A stretch of 64,000 bases of DNA from Aphrophora alni (GCA_963513935.1 OY740768.1:13003993-13067992); one strand, 5' to 3'; positions 38,403 to 53,639 are shown, counted from the first letter of the stretch. Numbers and translations are program-made. Notes: generated from the sequence alone by a model not told the origin.

Positions 38403-38550
38403 TCAGGGGTTAACTTATAGAGAGCAATCCCGAGGTATCCCAACTGAATCTACTTCTTTTTACATCAAGTTGTGTCTTAGATCGCTCTTTACCTGTTTTT
38501 GCGGAGGCGTTGATGATCTCAACGGTTTTATTCCTCTAAAGTAAAACGAT
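38403..38550 (-). repeat. Dispersed family A, outer fragment, copy 10
   Basis: It has CTCAGGGGTTAACTTATAG, GCAATCCCGAGGTATCC, CAACTGAATCTACTTC and CTTAGATCGCTCTTTACCTG. The inner part is degraded. Confidence 0.65.
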
Positions 38551-41459
38551 AAATTTCCACCTTTTTAATGCATAGCTCCTAAACCGTCGGAAAGATGATG
38601 ACCTGTACATTTTTTATGTCCTTAAAAGTTACATTTTAGTTTAACTTCTATTTCTTAAATATACATCGGAATTAATTGTTTTGCGTTTATAATAACAAAT
38701 TTTGAGCTTGAATTGTTATTTCTTTTATGACATCATGTCTAAAAATAATTTTGTAATGATATTTTCTTTAGTAAATTTCACTTTCTTCCCACAAATAGCA
38801 AAACCAAATATCAGCCAACAATTGTTGGTACAAACAATTTCCTTGACTTTCGTCACATCTGTCATAGAGAGGAAATGACACCAATCTGTCTCGCTTCTTC
38901 TTTCTGTCTATAATTTATCATTAAAATATTCTATCAGAGTGACTTTTAAGTAAATAAATTTTTACTTCCCCCAAAGTAAACTTTTTATCACCCCTAGTTT
39001 TCGCCCACACAGAATCTGTCAAAACTTTTAGTGTTTTTAAACAACGTCTGAAAACTATACTTTTAGGCGATTACATATTGAGTTCTGCTTCGTGTAAATA
39101 CACACCTGAGACCAATCCCACACAGTGCCTTGGTATATGTATTACAATACAGGTATTGTTTTATATACTATTATGTATACTAATAACATTTTGTATCAAC
39201 TTTCTTGTAAAAAATTGTCTGAAAGATTACTCACGCCTTACAACGTTTCAATAATTTTTACCCTTAATATCGTTTATAAATAACAGTTTCAACAAATGGA
39301 ACAAGATCACCCATTATTCTTAAATACCTTTTGTATTAAATAAAAATTCTGTATAAATTCAAATTTTCCCTTTTTAGTCCATTTCCTGTTACGCTTTGAA
39401 AACGTAGCCAAAATATTTAAATGTAAACTTCCATAATTTGATCATTTGTTTTCTATATTATCTGATTTTTAATTAGTCTAAATTGATAAATAATCGTCAT
39501 TTCATATCATTAACAAATAATCATCTCTTTCTCTGTTTTTTCATTGTGTCTTTTCCCGATGAATATTGTATCAAAATTTAAAAAAATTAATTATAGTTCA
39601 AACCTTTTTTACGTTTACAAGTAAACTTTTAAGTTGTTTACTAAAGTTAGGTTAGGTATAAATCGCTGTACAAGTATATTAACATAGAAATTATATCGTG
39701 AATTTCGAAATCATTATTGAGGATCAAGTTTAATATCAAACCATACAATGTTCATTTTGTAGCTCTACAATCAGCATCCAATAATGCTTAAGTGTGTTTT
39801 ATTTACAGTTGTCACTAAATACAAAAATTGTTAAAAACATAACCTATATTTAAAAATTAGTAATGTATATACGTTTAGTTAGATTTAGTACATAACAAGT
39901 TATACTATTTATTAAACGTGATTGAAAAAAATTATTGAAAATTTTCAAAAATAAAATACTACCTAAAACGATTTTTTAATTGTTTCTTCTTATTTATAAC
40001 CTCCATGACCTTTGTAATCTAGTGGTGTGAGTTAATACATTAAATTTACATCACCGTCATTCTATCTTTTTTAAGTAACTTTCGCTACCAACTTCAAATC
40101 TCCACATTTTTCGAGTCACTTTAAAATCTTGACTCAGAAAAACATTAATTATTAAATTGTAGGTAAAATAAGAAGCAAGGTAATTAGTTATAGAGATTTA
40201 AATAAATAAATTGATTGATGTTACGATTTTCTAAATTTCCCTCTTTGACGAGAACTCTGTTAATCTGTAGCGAGAGAAATTTAGCAACAGAAGAGAATGT
40301 CGAAACTGTAAAAGAGATCGAGTTTTCTGAATCTATTAAACAGTAATTACAATTAAAGCTTAAAAGTTTACTTATATAAAGTTATATCTTATAGATTTGA
40401 CTTGATACCGATTGCAATGCAATGAACACAGTAGGGGTCAAAACTAGAGTTTTTAATGGAAATATACGTTTTCAAGTCAACGTGATGGAATCATGTCTGT
40501 TTATCTGTAGGACGGTATAACAGATTTTGGTATATTTGGTTTATGGATATTGGTTGCTAGTATTTCTGGTAGTATTGTTTCGTTATTTTTGTTTTATTAA
40601 CTCAATGTTTAGTTATACCTAAATCAGCTTTTTTGGACTTTAGAATGATGGGTCAATGGACACCCATTGGTAAGTTCACAATTTTGTAACTGAAATTAAA
40701 TTTAGCAGTTTTAAATTAAATATTTCGATGTGTGATTGATTACCCTTTTATTCCACCATACTATCCGAAAATTAAAACTTTTATATCACAAATATACCAA
40801 GTCCATAATTTCAGTTCCACTTAAAACAGCTGTTATAGATTGCATCAAACACATTTAAAACCCGCTCTACTGAATGTATGTAATATATAACATATTATAA
40901 TGTTTGTTGTACGACATGAAAGATTTTCCTAAATGTATGCATATATACATGAGCTGAGTAGCTTAGTACACGTAGGGTTAAGGTATCAAGCCTTGGACAT
41001 GATAAATGTTTCTTCTAAAGTATATTTTTATGCAGTCATTTAATCAAACTTTCCTGGATTTCAAAATATAGTTGTCAAGTAAGGTTTGACATAATTTTGT
41101 TCATATCTACTAAAGATATTCCAGCTGCGCTCATGGAAAGTGTGGGCGTGAAATGTCTACTGATCCTATCCCTTGGTTTTATTTTGTCTTACTGTATTTT
41201 ATGCGTATGTGTGTGTTAAAAAACTTTGTAAAATATTTATCCAATTTTTCTCGAATGGGTGTGTAGATAAAGTTGTAGAAATTTAGAAAAGGTAGTCGGG
41301 TTTAAATTGTTTTGTAAACTGTTTTATAAGAATAATTTGTCACTTTAACATAGTGCAACAATATATCTCATTTCTAGTATAGCTCATTTTATGCAGTTTT
41401 ATAATCCGTTTTAAATGATACTCCAAGTTTCTTTTACGATAACTAAACATGGAAATCAA
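38551..41459. other. A+T-rich stretch, nothing seen
   Basis: No coding frame, array or convincing repeat partner found by eye. Confidence 0.5.
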
Positions 41460-42450
41460 AAGCATTTAAAAAACCAGAAGCAATGGTTTCTGTGACGACC
41501 CGAAATATACAGTATACCATATCTCGAAGCTCCACTGGTCTATTAGAAGAGCTTGGAAGCGTTCAGGTTCCTTCGCTTCTTGAACGAATGGTTTAGAAAT
41601 CTGGGAGTCATGGACACAGATCGAATAAGCCACACAGTGACATACAACCAACAGGTGACTTATTGTATTTCACAGGTCTCTTATATTTAAGTATTTGGAG
41701 TGTATATAAACATTTATTACGGCTGGCTCATTAACGACCCTAAGGATTCCGATACTTTGGGGAAAGTTACCAACCAAGATGTAAATTCATGAAATTAATT
41801 TCACGTACTTAGTGAGGCTCAGTTGGATTGAATACATTTCGTGATTTGGTGTTGAACTGCACAATAATTATTAACGTTAAATTAATGCATAGCAGTCATT
41901 CACAATAGTGAATTATTAATAACCTCATCAACGCTGGCTTTGGATTCACTGTTTGCCGGACTTACCCTCACATAATTAGTACCAATCCGAACCCACGTGA
42001 TATATTTAGGCTTCATGTGGTCTTCATGTTACAAATGATATCACTAACCTCTGGGTTATGGGGCCAACGCGATTTTAAAAAATAAAAAAACATGTATCAG
42101 CTGTAATTTCGAAACCAATCAAGTTAATGTGATATAGTTCCTCACAAAGGTAACAGACACTTGATGACTGATAACTGGACTTTAATCAGTGAAATACTAC
42201 CTGAATACAATGAGGTTGTTTGTTGGTCCTGCTCTTGTGGTACGGAGACGACCAAACACCTTCGATACGATAGGAATTTTAAAGTATTTAGGAATACTAT
42301 TCCCAAAGTCTCTATGAGTTTCATAAGGAGTCTCAATGGGATAAGAGAAAATGACAGTTGATTCATATTCCCGTCTAAACCACAAGAAATTCATTTTTGG
42401 TCGCAATAAATAAAGGTAGACTTGCCACCTAACTATAGAACAAATAACCA
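41460..42450. other. GC-enriched stretch with short frames on both strands, unassigned
   Basis: Around 41466-41651 and 42140-42450 several overlapping 60-84-codon frames are open on both strands. This is what moderately GC-enriched DNA gives by chance. I recognise no protein in any of them. Between them lies ordinary A+T-rich DNA. Confidence 0.3.
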
Positions 42451-45400
42451 TATTTAATTTAAACTGTAATTGTAATTATGAACTTTTATTGACAGTTCCG
42501 AAGAATAGAGTTACACAAACAAAGTTACATTTAATTAAAACGAAATTTCACTAAATACACTGTTGTACAAATAAAAAATCTCAGTAATTACAACAAAGAC
42601 AGTAAAGTCTACATAGTCTTCTTCAAACACCCCTATGACAATTCCTTTTTCTTCTCTGCGAACACCACTGACCACCCACTTTCTCCACTATTTCACTCGT
42701 ACATTAAGCTGGTCTAGTTTTTTTTTCTTCTGTTTGTCTCTGATTATCCATTTCCTTCATATTTTGACCCAGTGTTGATCCCATTCTAGCCAGATGGCTA
42801 GCTCACCTCCATTTTAAACTGTGTTTTCTCTCGACAAGTTCATCAGCCTCACCATCTTCTATACCTTCTTATTGCTCACACTATCCTTCTTGCTCTTCTT
42901 ATTACCGTATAGTGCGTTATCTCCAGTACTGCAATTAGTTTACTTGGAAACACCCAAGTTTAAAAGCCATACAAAATATTTGAATATACACAGCTCAATA
43001 CCAACTTACATCTGCTCGTTTGAGAAGTTACCCTTAACAATTCTCCCGAGAGACCATTACTTCCTCCAGCAATAACTCTACTAATCACCCCCTGATTACC
43101 TCTCTCCTGAAAGGACAATCTAACCTAAATACCGTACTTGTAATCCTCCACCATTATAGAACTTTGGTTCAATCCAAGTATAATTCTTGTCATATCCTTC
43201 AGCATTATTTGAAGATTCTCACTCACATTTGATTAAACATCTTATAGGAAAATTTACACTATTTCCATTAATAAGTAATATAACTCGTTAATATATGATG
43301 ACACATTTAACTAGAAAGGATGAGAGCGGATGACCTCACTTCACAGCTCTTCTCATCTTGAATTACCTTCCTTTCCTTTCTACATTGAGTAGAGGTACTT
43401 TCCTTATTGCATTCGATAATTTCATATAGTATTATTTTTAGGGGTAACTCCTCAAACAGCATTATCTTGTTCAAACTGCAAAAGAAAAACTATACAAGTT
43501 ATATATGATGTAAAAAATAGAATTTCGCGTAAGTCTCTTTTTCCAAAAATAAAAAATATTACCGTTGGCATGTATTTTTATCCTAAAACGTGTAACGTTT
43601 GTAAATAAAAATATGAAGTTGTTTAATCTAAATTTGCACTTTCACTCACCGATGTAATTATCTCCGAACTAAACACCACCACCTGACTTTGAGTCAAAAG
43701 GGGTTTGACGTTATGTGGATAAAGGTATATAATCTATAACCAGATCCAATTAAAAAATGAAATCTGCGTTAAAATGTTCAGAAAGAGGGGAAAGGCTTTG
43801 CTGCTTCTGAACATGTTTTATTCAGTAAATGATTATGTCTTCCAATCCTGACATATTAATAGCTGAAAAAATTTACAAAGCTGTTTGACTTTGTTATATC
43901 TAAAATTGTTTGTGTTAATAGTTGACTAAAAATGGTATTAATTAACCTATAGAGGTTATAGGGTGAGAACAGGTATTATGTTATATTAATTGTTATTCTT
44001 TAGTGCATGTTTTTAAGTATAACTATATTTGTTCTTAATATTTTGTATTGTTCACCCGCCTTATACAAATGTACTGTTTAATAAATAAAAAATAATCCTA
44101 AAAGCCGCAATATGATTTCCTTACGTTGATAAAAGCCTATAAAATGACAACTATGATTGACCGATCTGACCTTGAAGGTGACTAGGGCAAAGTAATTTAC
44201 TTCGACCTGCTTATATCTCATTGCACTCCTGATTGAACAGTATATCGATATAATTAAAATTATGTGTTAAAATGGATTGTAATTATAATTTCTTATATTC
44301 TTTGGTAAATCACACCACTTTTTTATAACTTATTCTCTGAGCTTAGAAAGAATAAGTATTTACTGTAAAAACATATAAGCTGATGTGAAAAACTACTGTA
44401 CTTGTTTAAATTCAATACCTACATTGATTTGAATAAAAATAAAAACTTTAGATTTTATATATGAAGCAATTTATTCTAACTCAAGCTCTTTAGAAGAACG
44501 TAACAAATATTGAACCCTGACATTGCAAATTAAATAAAAGTTGCAAAAACATTGAACTAACTTCCTCACACAACCAGCCACAAGATCAAATACTACCCAC
44601 AAATATTATCCCTTGCAGTGTCATAAAAACCCCTTTATACAACCCGGGGAAGATCTAACAATATATTTAAATGTATTTATATATTTAATTACAGACTAGT
44701 TCACTTCGCTTCTGTTATTAACTCGCTAAGCTGAAATCTTATTTGATTAAAATCGGCTTTTATATGGAGGTGGTGAAGGTTTATTTTTGTATTTGTTTGT
44801 CAGTTCTTAAACAGTACTTTTTATTTACTTCTTGTACACTGGTTTTAGACATTGAACATTACTATTTTAAAATTTTAATGAGATCGATAAAGCTGATATT
44901 ACAAAACAAATTAGTAATATTATTTTTTTTTTTTAATAACTGGCAACATACGAATTGTTTGGAAAATTATGTCAAATATATTTTATATTTGGGTACTTAA
45001 GGCTAAATTTTAGCAAATATTATCAAAATCGTTAGAGTCGATTTTGGATTTTGTTTTGCGGCAAGTACCCAAAATTTTCAATTTAAAAAATTGGAAACAA
45101 AGTCTCGAAATATGGCCTAAATATGACGACATTCTAAGTTTTATAAAAATCTGTTCACTATTTCCCTGTACAACACTGCACAGAGGACAAACATAAATCG
45201 TTTAAAAAACATCTTTTACGAACTCAAGGGACCTCAAAACGGATTCATTGTGACAATATTCTTCCTTATCACTTCAGTTATTCACTTGGGTTATATAGTT
45301 ATTATAATACTGTTAATATAATTTTAACAAAATATAAATCCAATATCTTGAATAGAATCTGACAGCGGTGCGGCACGTCAGGTGATGGTAGTTGTTAACA

Positions 45401-45544
45401 ACATATTAATGCGGATAGAAATGTTACCAGAAACATAAACAATCGAATCTGTAAACAAGCATTATTATTTTAGTCAGATCTTTAAAAAAAAATATGGTCT
45501 GTAAGCTTGGTTTGACAAATCAGTGACAAACCACCAAAAATAAT
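42451..45544. other. A+T-rich stretch, no gene
   Basis: A segment near 44990-45260 loosely resembles 20880-21050 (CACTGCACAGAGGAC, then GGGACCTCAAAACGG). Frames of 84-85 codons are low-complexity. Confidence 0.4.
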
Positions 45545-45785
45545 AGTGAGTACTGGCTTGGTAATCCCGAGGGATCCTTTGTGAACAACTTTTTTATGTA
45601 GTCTCTTTTTAGAGGTTATGTTCTTCTCTTTCACCTTTCCTACCAGATCTCTCCTTACCAATTCTTGTTTTTTCCGACCCTGATGCTATTAGAGTAATCG
45701 AGGAGTTGGAGTTCTTAAGGTCTTGTTTTAAGGCGAAGAGGTATTTCCAAGAGACCAAGAGGTATTTCGACTTTAAATAACAAGA
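45545..45785 (-). repeat. Dispersed family A, single half, copy 11
   Basis: It has GGCTTGGTAATCCCGAGGGA, TTTCACCTTTCCTACCAGAT, TTCTTGTTTTTTCCGACCC and TGATGCTATTAGAGTAATCG, then AAGGCGAAGAGG and TTTCGACTTTAAATAAC. Confidence 0.75.
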
Positions 45786-48700
45786 AAAAAATCAGTCACA
45801 AACGGGAAAAATCGATTTGGAAATTTTAAAATGACAGCAGCTTTTCGAATTAAAAAAAAATGTTTAGCAATATTTTAAAATTATATCCATTGATGCCAAA
45901 ACTTGTTTTCTACTATATTAAATAATAGACTTATTAGTACAAAATAAAATAGTTAAAAACATCAGCTTAAAATAAGGGGAAAAAATCACATTCATAACAG
46001 CTCTGGTGTTTTATTCAAGAACAAGTACAGAACTTGAATAATAAAAATTAGTTTCAATAACCAACGAGAATTTGCAGGAATTTAAAATAGATTAGTTGAC
46101 AGTTTGGTGAAATTTGTTTCGATTAAGTTTTATCAAAGGAATTGCGAGTGACAAGATTGATGACCTTCAAATCTTTGGATAATTATCCTGGTATGTTAGA
46201 GCTAATGGTGGAAGGATTAAAAGGCCTTTATATTAGAACAGGTGCTCACCGCGTCATCTCCGCTCAATTCATCAATTGCTCGGTATAATCTTATCGCTCA
46301 CAATATAGCCTACATGTTTCTTGCCATTTAAATTGGCAGTATTTCACTGCGTGCGGTTAAACACCCTTTAGTTGCATTAAAAGTGTTTTTTCTGCGGTAA
46401 TTTTGTAGTTGATTTTTTACTTTTTATTTGGTTTTCTGATTATATTTTATTATTGTATTTCCAATTTGTAATTAGTCTTATTTTCCCTAGGCAGTTGCAG
46501 ATTCTGATGGGAGTTATGATAAGAGTGCTCATTTTGTAAGTTGTCAAATTTTGTGAAGGAATTTTGGACGTCAAAATAAAGAAAAACTACCTACGAAAAT
46601 TGTTGGATTTAAGTCTTATTATTGAAGTGTTGATAATCTCTTGTAAATGTAAACAATTATACATTACCTTTCGAGAGTATAAATCAACTTTCATTATCAA
46701 GTGATAAACTTATATATTATTATGATGTTCTTTTTCAACAACAAGATATAACTCTGCAATAATTAATATTTAGACAAATCACTAGAAACTACTTCTCTAT
46801 AACTGGGTCTTAGACCGACTGGGACTGTGAATGTACCAATTTTTTTATTTGTAAATTATATGATTGGATTTTTGGTATATATTGCTTCAATAAATTTGTA
46901 TTACATTCTTCTAATAGTCGTAATTTTAGTCAAATTTAGCATTTAAATTAAATATACTCTTTGTTAAATTTCACGGAAAAATATTTTGGCGAAATTTCAA
47001 AATTTAGACAAAACCAGTTTTTCAAATTTCTGTGTTATTTTTTAAAAATAGAACTAATATGAGCTTTGTGCACAACTGTCGATCAGTGCTAAAGTTGAAG
47101 TCGCCAAACGATGAAAATCAGTCAAAGCTATTCACTTCATATTGCATTATTTAACTCCTCTACCACCGTAAAGTCACACAAAACCCCAATATAATAGAAT
47201 CATATTTCGAAGAGAACTCGGAGGAATTTTTAATTAATTTGTTTCTATAATTAAATGTGGTTTTAAAATGTAACGAGGAATCCAACATGGCTGACAGTAA
47301 TATTGCAATGAACTTTGAAGTGAAATATATTCTAATAATAAAATGTTAACGTTCCATGAATGTTTGGTTAGTCGCTTAATAATCAATTCCGAGTGTAGTA
47401 TTTAACTGTATAAAACAATGGAAGGCTTCACATAGTAGTGGATTTGCTCCGCTCTCAAGTATAAAAAAAGTGATGGAAATAATTCAGAGAGGACGAGGTA
47501 AATATTTACTCGTAGTTTTGTGAACAACAGATCTCCCTCAGTGTTTTAGAAATACAATGTATGAGCCCGTTGCAATATTCATAAACCATGATGTAGTAGT
47601 AAATAATACTACTGTACACTTGAACAAAACACTACTAAAACTGGGAAATATCAAAAACTAAATGTATTGTGGATAGTATGGTAATTCATGGGATCACAGT
47701 AAATATTATAATAATGAACCCATCGATGTGTGGAATGCTGTCTGCTTTGACTGTAAAACCTTTACCCCCCCCCCCCCACTCTGATGAGAGCCTCGGTGAT
47801 CCAGGAAAAGTTAAATGATCAGATTCTATCATGCTAATAGTACTTAAATTTAAGTTTTATCAAGTCTTAGAAGAAAACACATGCAACAAAACAATGTAAC
47901 TTATTTAATATTTTTGTAACTTTTGAAACTCAAAAAGATTCTCAAGGAGTAAGTGAGGGAGTTTTAAATTATTAAAACGTCCTGTTAATTATTTTATATT
48001 TTGCGAAATTCCTCCTTCATGCCATCATATTGTAGAATTTTAAATCCTTTATTTTTCGTGGTAGCACCACGTCTATTATTTTAAACTGTCTTGTAAATTT
48101 CTAGAACAATCACCATTTTTAAACGAATTTAATAAAAGTTCATGTCATCTTTCGCCTAGTTACAAAGAACCTGATTATAAAAATCCATAACAATTGGTGC
48201 CATAACAACACAGACTAAAAGCCAAATGAACAAATTAAAACAGAACTGCTATGCTGGGCTAATTAAACTGAATGTACTAAGCGAAATGATGAAACTTGAC
48301 AGCATAAGTTATATCCAATAAACATGATGTCTTCAGTTAGAATGGACTCGTTTTATACGTTCTATAAAGGTTCGTGGTGAGGTAAAACTATTACTTTTGC
48401 TAGTTTGTAAAGTAAATATCAATTTAGAAGTAAACTACCCTAGAACGTGGTATTTGGAATGTCTGTTTACAACATAAAACAGTAGCCCGATTATGATCAA
48501 ACTTCCAGGGTCTTTATTCTTTTTATGTCATAGGTTCTAACTATTTTGTTCAAATCTAGTGAAAACCCAAATTAAACGTATTGTTCGTGATCTCGCGTAA
48601 ATCACATTTTGTTAATTTGTGGTTTTAAAAATTGGTGGTTCTGTGAACTGTTGTAAGATCTTTAATGTCTCAAATTCAGTTGTAACAATTTTGATAAATG

Positions 48701-49424
48701 TCTATATTTAATATACAGACAATTATTGTTCTGAACGGCGTCTATTTATGTATCAAATAATTTACAATACGCTGATAATTATTACTTAGTTTTTTGTGTA
48801 AATGAATAAGAAAGGAGAAATGAAAAATGAAAATGAAATTACAAAGGAGAATAAGAAAATAAATTATTTTTAGGAGAAGAAGGTGTTCTTATTAAGGGCT
48901 GAAACATCCCTGACTGCTTTGCATTAAGTAAACAATGATGTTCCTGACTTGAAGGTTTGATTAATCAGATTTTTGTGCAGGCATTGAATCATAACCACTG
49001 TTAAACATTTTTAAGGTTAAAGTCACAATTAATCTTTATTACTTTGTTAAACATGTAATGTAGATAATATGTTAGTACGTTTTTATTGAAGGTATTTAAG
49101 CAAATACGTTATATGTTGTGTGTTAAGTAACTCAATGTTAAACATTTCATTTAAAGCTAATCTACGTCCAATCGTTAAATATGTGTTTCTCTCGAGTAAA
49201 AGACATAACTTGAGACTATTAGTCGACAAGTGACAAGAGCCTAGTTGACAAATTGGTTATTTCTTGTTTTTTAAACTGTTGGTGTCATCAAGTTTGTTTT
49301 TTTGACAAGTAAATAATAGTGAGACACTTCCAATAAATAGGTTCAAATAAATTTTCAATTTGTTTTCCCTTAACAAAATTATTAAGATAATCTATATAAC
49401 TTCTCTGCTAGAACGTACATATTT
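45786..49424. other. A+T-rich stretch, no gene
   Basis: It contains motif copy 11 and a C run near 47764-47777; nothing else assignable. Confidence 0.5.
46668..46705 (-). repeat. Hairpin-GAAAC-like motif, copy 11 (shared flank with 62756)
   Basis: The minus strand reads CTTGATAATGAAAGTTGA, then TTTATACTCTCGAAAGG. The TTGATTTATACTCTCGAA block is repeated at 62756-62792, so these two are a sub-family. Confidence 0.5.
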
Positions 49425-49467
49425 AATTTGAGCACAATCTTCTGCCACTTTTGGCATTGATTCTTTT
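49425..49467 (+). repeat. Half of the 27013-type MITE
   Basis: ATTTGAGCACAATCTTCTGCC, then TTTTGGCATTGATTC, matches the complement of the right arm of the 27013-27182 element (TTTGAGTACAATCTTCTGCC, then AATCCTAGGATTG). Only one arm remains. Confidence 0.5.
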
Positions 49468-50237
49468 TAAATTCCTAAATTTCCTTTAAATTCTGGTGAA
49501 TCGTTTTGAAAGAGATTGTAATTGCGTTTCTAAATGGAGTAAATATATTAATTAAACATAATTGGTTACTGAAATAAACTTTGAAAGAAAGGATTAAAAT
49601 TGGAACAAATTATTTTTCCTCTAAATACTTCCGTACAAAGCTACGAAATGTTAAAAGAAAACGTAATTCTCTTGAGCCAATTCAAAATAAATAAAGTTAA
49701 AAAAGAGTTTTGTGGCAGAATTTTCAGAATAAAACAAAAATCAGGTTTTAAAATATTCTCGTCATTTCATGTTCATTTTGGAGTCTTTTATTATATAAGA
49801 TGTTACATTTGAAGTGATACAGTGGTAAAAATGCGTAGATTCTTTACGTCCAGGAAACGTTATTTTGTTCAATTAAACAATGTTAATTGTGTAAGAAATC
49901 AGCAATACCTAGATTCAGAGCCTATTTACCTGGTGTTGTTTTTATGTAATACTTTTTCTTTATCATATAAGGACTAAATGTTCCCTTTTTACTGATACAA
50001 ATACGTAAATATTACAATTAAAGAGATAAAAAATCCTTAGTAATACTTCTGGTTTCCAAATTAACTTACTACTTTCATTAAAACTTTCATTGAAAAGAAG
50101 AATTAACTCACAATAATTTGTTTCTTAAAAAATGATCAAAGTTTTAGATGATAACTTTTGCCTATCAATCTGATTTAAAGTTTTAACGACAGCCATTTTA
50201 ATTTGGCTGAACGGAATTACTTTTTCGCCATTTTCAT

Positions 50238-50345
50238 CTAACTGAATCTACACGATTCTTCATCTAGTCTTTTTTTTTCCATTTTATGTTCTTTTCTTTT
50301 TTTTATAAGACGATTATGGCCGGGGTATTTTTCTCGTGTAAAGAA
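50238..50345 (-). repeat. Dispersed family A, degraded fragment, copy 12
   Basis: CTAACTGAATCTACACG, then CTTCATCTAGTC, resembles the outer-half blocks. The rest is poly-T and unclear. Confidence 0.3.
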
Positions 50346-51349
50346 TAAGGAACAATATAAGTTGTCCCTCTGCTAAATTTCCCTCCCCCTTTGTGATAAA
50401 AATAAAATAAGTTATACCAAAAAATATAACCTTTAAGTAAATATTTGATTTTAAATTCAAATCATTTAAAAAAATATATAATCAATAATCAAAATGCATA
50501 CATTGGCCTAAAATCATTAATTGTTGAAACTTCTATACCATAGTCATAATATATTAATTTACCTTTGGAACTTCAGTCAAGCCTTTTGCCTCAATAGGTT
50601 CATTTCCAGTAGACACATAATAGAAACAAAGCACACACTTGTACATACTTTTATACGGCTCTTTCACTGTATTTAAAGAATTAATTGTTTTCCAAGCATA
50701 CCCTCTCCCACGCTTTTCCCCTCCCTAGTGTTGTTATCTACCCGTTTCACATCAAGTGGTTTTGTTTGGTTTACTACACGCCCCTTACAATGCCGGTGAA
50801 AAAAAAAAGTTGAATATGTCTGACACACAATGTTGTAAATTATTTAGGGACAGGATTGTTTGTGGGTTGGCATTCAAAGGAAAATTTATAGACTAATAAA
50901 TCTATAACATTATTTGTAGGAACATTCAATACAGAAATACAATTTAATTGAACACAAAAGTGATAAATACATGAAAAACTACATTCTGAATTTAAATATA
51001 TAATTGGACTACAACTGCAACTACTACAACTTTCTGTAGTACAATTTGTAGTTTGTAACGCTTAGTAGTTTATTGGTCTAAAGTCTAAACAGTGTTTTTT
51101 TTTTTTCATTTTTAATATCGTGAAAACAAAACACTGATTTTGGGTATCACCTATCCGATTATTGTTATAACTGAATAAAATGCAGCAGTACAGCTCATGA
51201 CCGTGGGCCCACTAAACATGTTGTCAAATAATTTTAATCATCCGTGTGTTTGTGACTAATATATCTATTGTGTATGTTTTGTATTGTTTATTTATTTCAC
51301 GAATGTTATGTGTTTCATGACAAACGGTGGAGAAATCTTCAACTTTAAC

Positions 51350-51379
51350 TTGATAATGGCTGAATAGCCGAAACTACCG
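51350..51379 (+). repeat. Hairpin-GAAAC motif, copy 12
   Basis: TTGATAATGGCTGAATAGCC, then GAAACTACCG. GGCT and AGCC form a perfect 4-bp stem with a GAAT loop directly before GAAAC. A second CCGAAACGAC lies 20 bp downstream. Confidence 0.7.
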
Positions 51380-53639
51380 TCAGTTGCACCGAAACGACAT
51401 AATAGACGACGATTAGTTGATATTATATTATGATAAAATAACGTTGAGTACTCTACTGTTTAACTCAATATTTGGGTATTTCGTTTGTATGTGTGTTTGT
51501 ATGTGTGTTACGTTGTTATTATTCTTTATACAATAAGATTCCATACACCTAGGACGATCGGTCTGTGTACAAAGTTTTTAAAATTTATTTTGTTTTACAA
51601 TGGCGACCACTTAAAATCAATTTAATGCATGGTTTTAAGTCATGACGCGAGTCATAAAGCAGTACTCGTATAAAATAAGTTAAATCAAAAATAAATTTAA
51701 AACGTTTTCTAAACCCCCCCCCCCCCCGTGGAAAACTACGGAAAAAATACAGGATCTTTCCCAAACGCTTTACGTTATTGATGTTTTACTTTATCTAGTT
51801 TCATAAGGTTATAAAAAAGTAAAATAAATTATTATAAACATAACAGTTATACTGTTTTGTTCCTCTAAAACTTGTTTACGTAACTTGTACATTTCTATCA
51901 ATGTCAATTAGAGTAAACTATAAACAGAAACTTGTAGGAAGTGGATTTAAAGAATCTTTTTTCAATGAGGGTAGAATATATTATGTATTACTAGTATGAT
52001 CCAATGAATGATAAAACACAATCACACAAGAAACAATACATAACGCATTTCATTTTTATTATTTCTCTCTGTAAGAGGATCGTTTGTACAAATGTACAAT
52101 TGAGATAATAATATTATAGTTATTTGTTGGTCTATGAATAGTGTCGTATCATGTTACAGGTAGTAACTCCATTTTGATTACAAGAAATATCCATTAAATG
52201 TATTAAAACTTGCAAGAAACTATGTCTACCGTTTACAAAACCACTAGTTGAGAATATGTTATTGCTATAACTCGAACTTTCCTCCAAGGGTAAGTTTGAG
52301 ACCGAACCTAGCCACCTCATAGGTGCACCATTTCAAAGAGCCGCTGTTCATCACTACAAGATTGCGTATACCTCTGATTGGTAAACACCCCAAATGGAAT
52401 AACCTTTCCTAATTTCTTCCTTACCCTGGGACCTGGAACTTGGAACCATATTGTTACATACTACCCTTCAAACTCGAAGGGTTATTTATTTTACGGCTCG
52501 AATAAGGTATATATATATTTATAAACAAATTTTCTCAAGACATAGCACAAATTTTCACGACTATTACATTATTTGTCTTGGTAGTTTAAACGACAAACAA
52601 ATTAAATCTCTGGAACTTGTTAACAATAATAGCATTACCCACCGTAAAAAGACCGCTATACACTGGCGTCGTGGGAAATAAATGTACAGAAACAAAGAAC
52701 GATCGTTCACGTGCTCCCTTAAGTCAAATTGTCTTGATTTTATTTCAACGATAATAAAATTCAGTTGCAGATATTTTTTTACAATAATAAAATAAATTAA
52801 AGTTCTGTCAAAATAACAAACTCCGAATTTCTTCAAGAAAACAGCACATGTTTTACTTTTTGTATAATATATTATTATTTTCTTTTTTTTTTATATTAAA
52901 AAGGACGAGTCCTTCAGGGTGTATTTACTACAGCAATAAACTAGAATAACTTGGCGCTTGTAAATCATCTATAAATTGGTTTTCAAGTCTTAAAACTCAC
53001 TTTTAGGAATCCTACTTTAATTTTAAGCATAATTATTGATCGACAATTTTGAAGAATAAAAGTGTAACTTAAACCTGGTTCGAAGTTAAAGTTTGACAGT
53101 GTGACCGATATTCAAGTGTTACAGTTAGGCCTAATATTTAAGTCCCAAGTACTCAACAAACGTATATAGTAGGCAGAGAGATGTCAATGCTTATATTTCA
53201 GCCACAAATTACTCATCACTACGACAAATTTGTTCAAACTTTACCCAGCTGTCATTGTACAGAATGCCTACGTCATCACTTCACATCTCTGATAATGTGC
53301 TTAGTCATCATGCTATACATTAACATTGTGGTGTCGATAGTTTCATTGTTAAATAAATTTCAAATTAGGTTAGGTTAAGGATGGTTATTTAAAAACATAT
53401 ATATTTGTCGACATGTACAACGTAATGCTGGTGACCAGAAAAACAACACGTTAGACGCTATAATTGGTTTTATTTTTTCTCTTCAATAAAGAATACATAA
53501 ATTACCGACTGTTTTAATTCAACTCTTCTTTATTCGTATAGATTAAAGGATTTATTAAAAAAAATAGAACAGAAATATCTCCTCAACTCTAACCATAAAT
53601 TCTATTGACAAAAGTAAAGGGAATTTAGGAATAATAAAT

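Larger units (their letters stand above)
49468..53639. other. A+T-rich stretch, no gene
   Basis: It contains a degraded family A piece, motif copy 12 and a C run near 51715-51727. Frames of 62-90 codons near 52132-52836 lack recognisable motifs. Confidence 0.45.

Noticed and set aside
30119..51727. Poly-C runs near 30119, 31271, 47764 and 51715 as regulatory G-quadruplex sites
   Set aside because: They are single homopolymer tracts of about 10-14 bases, without the spaced G-runs on the other strand that would be needed for a convincing case.
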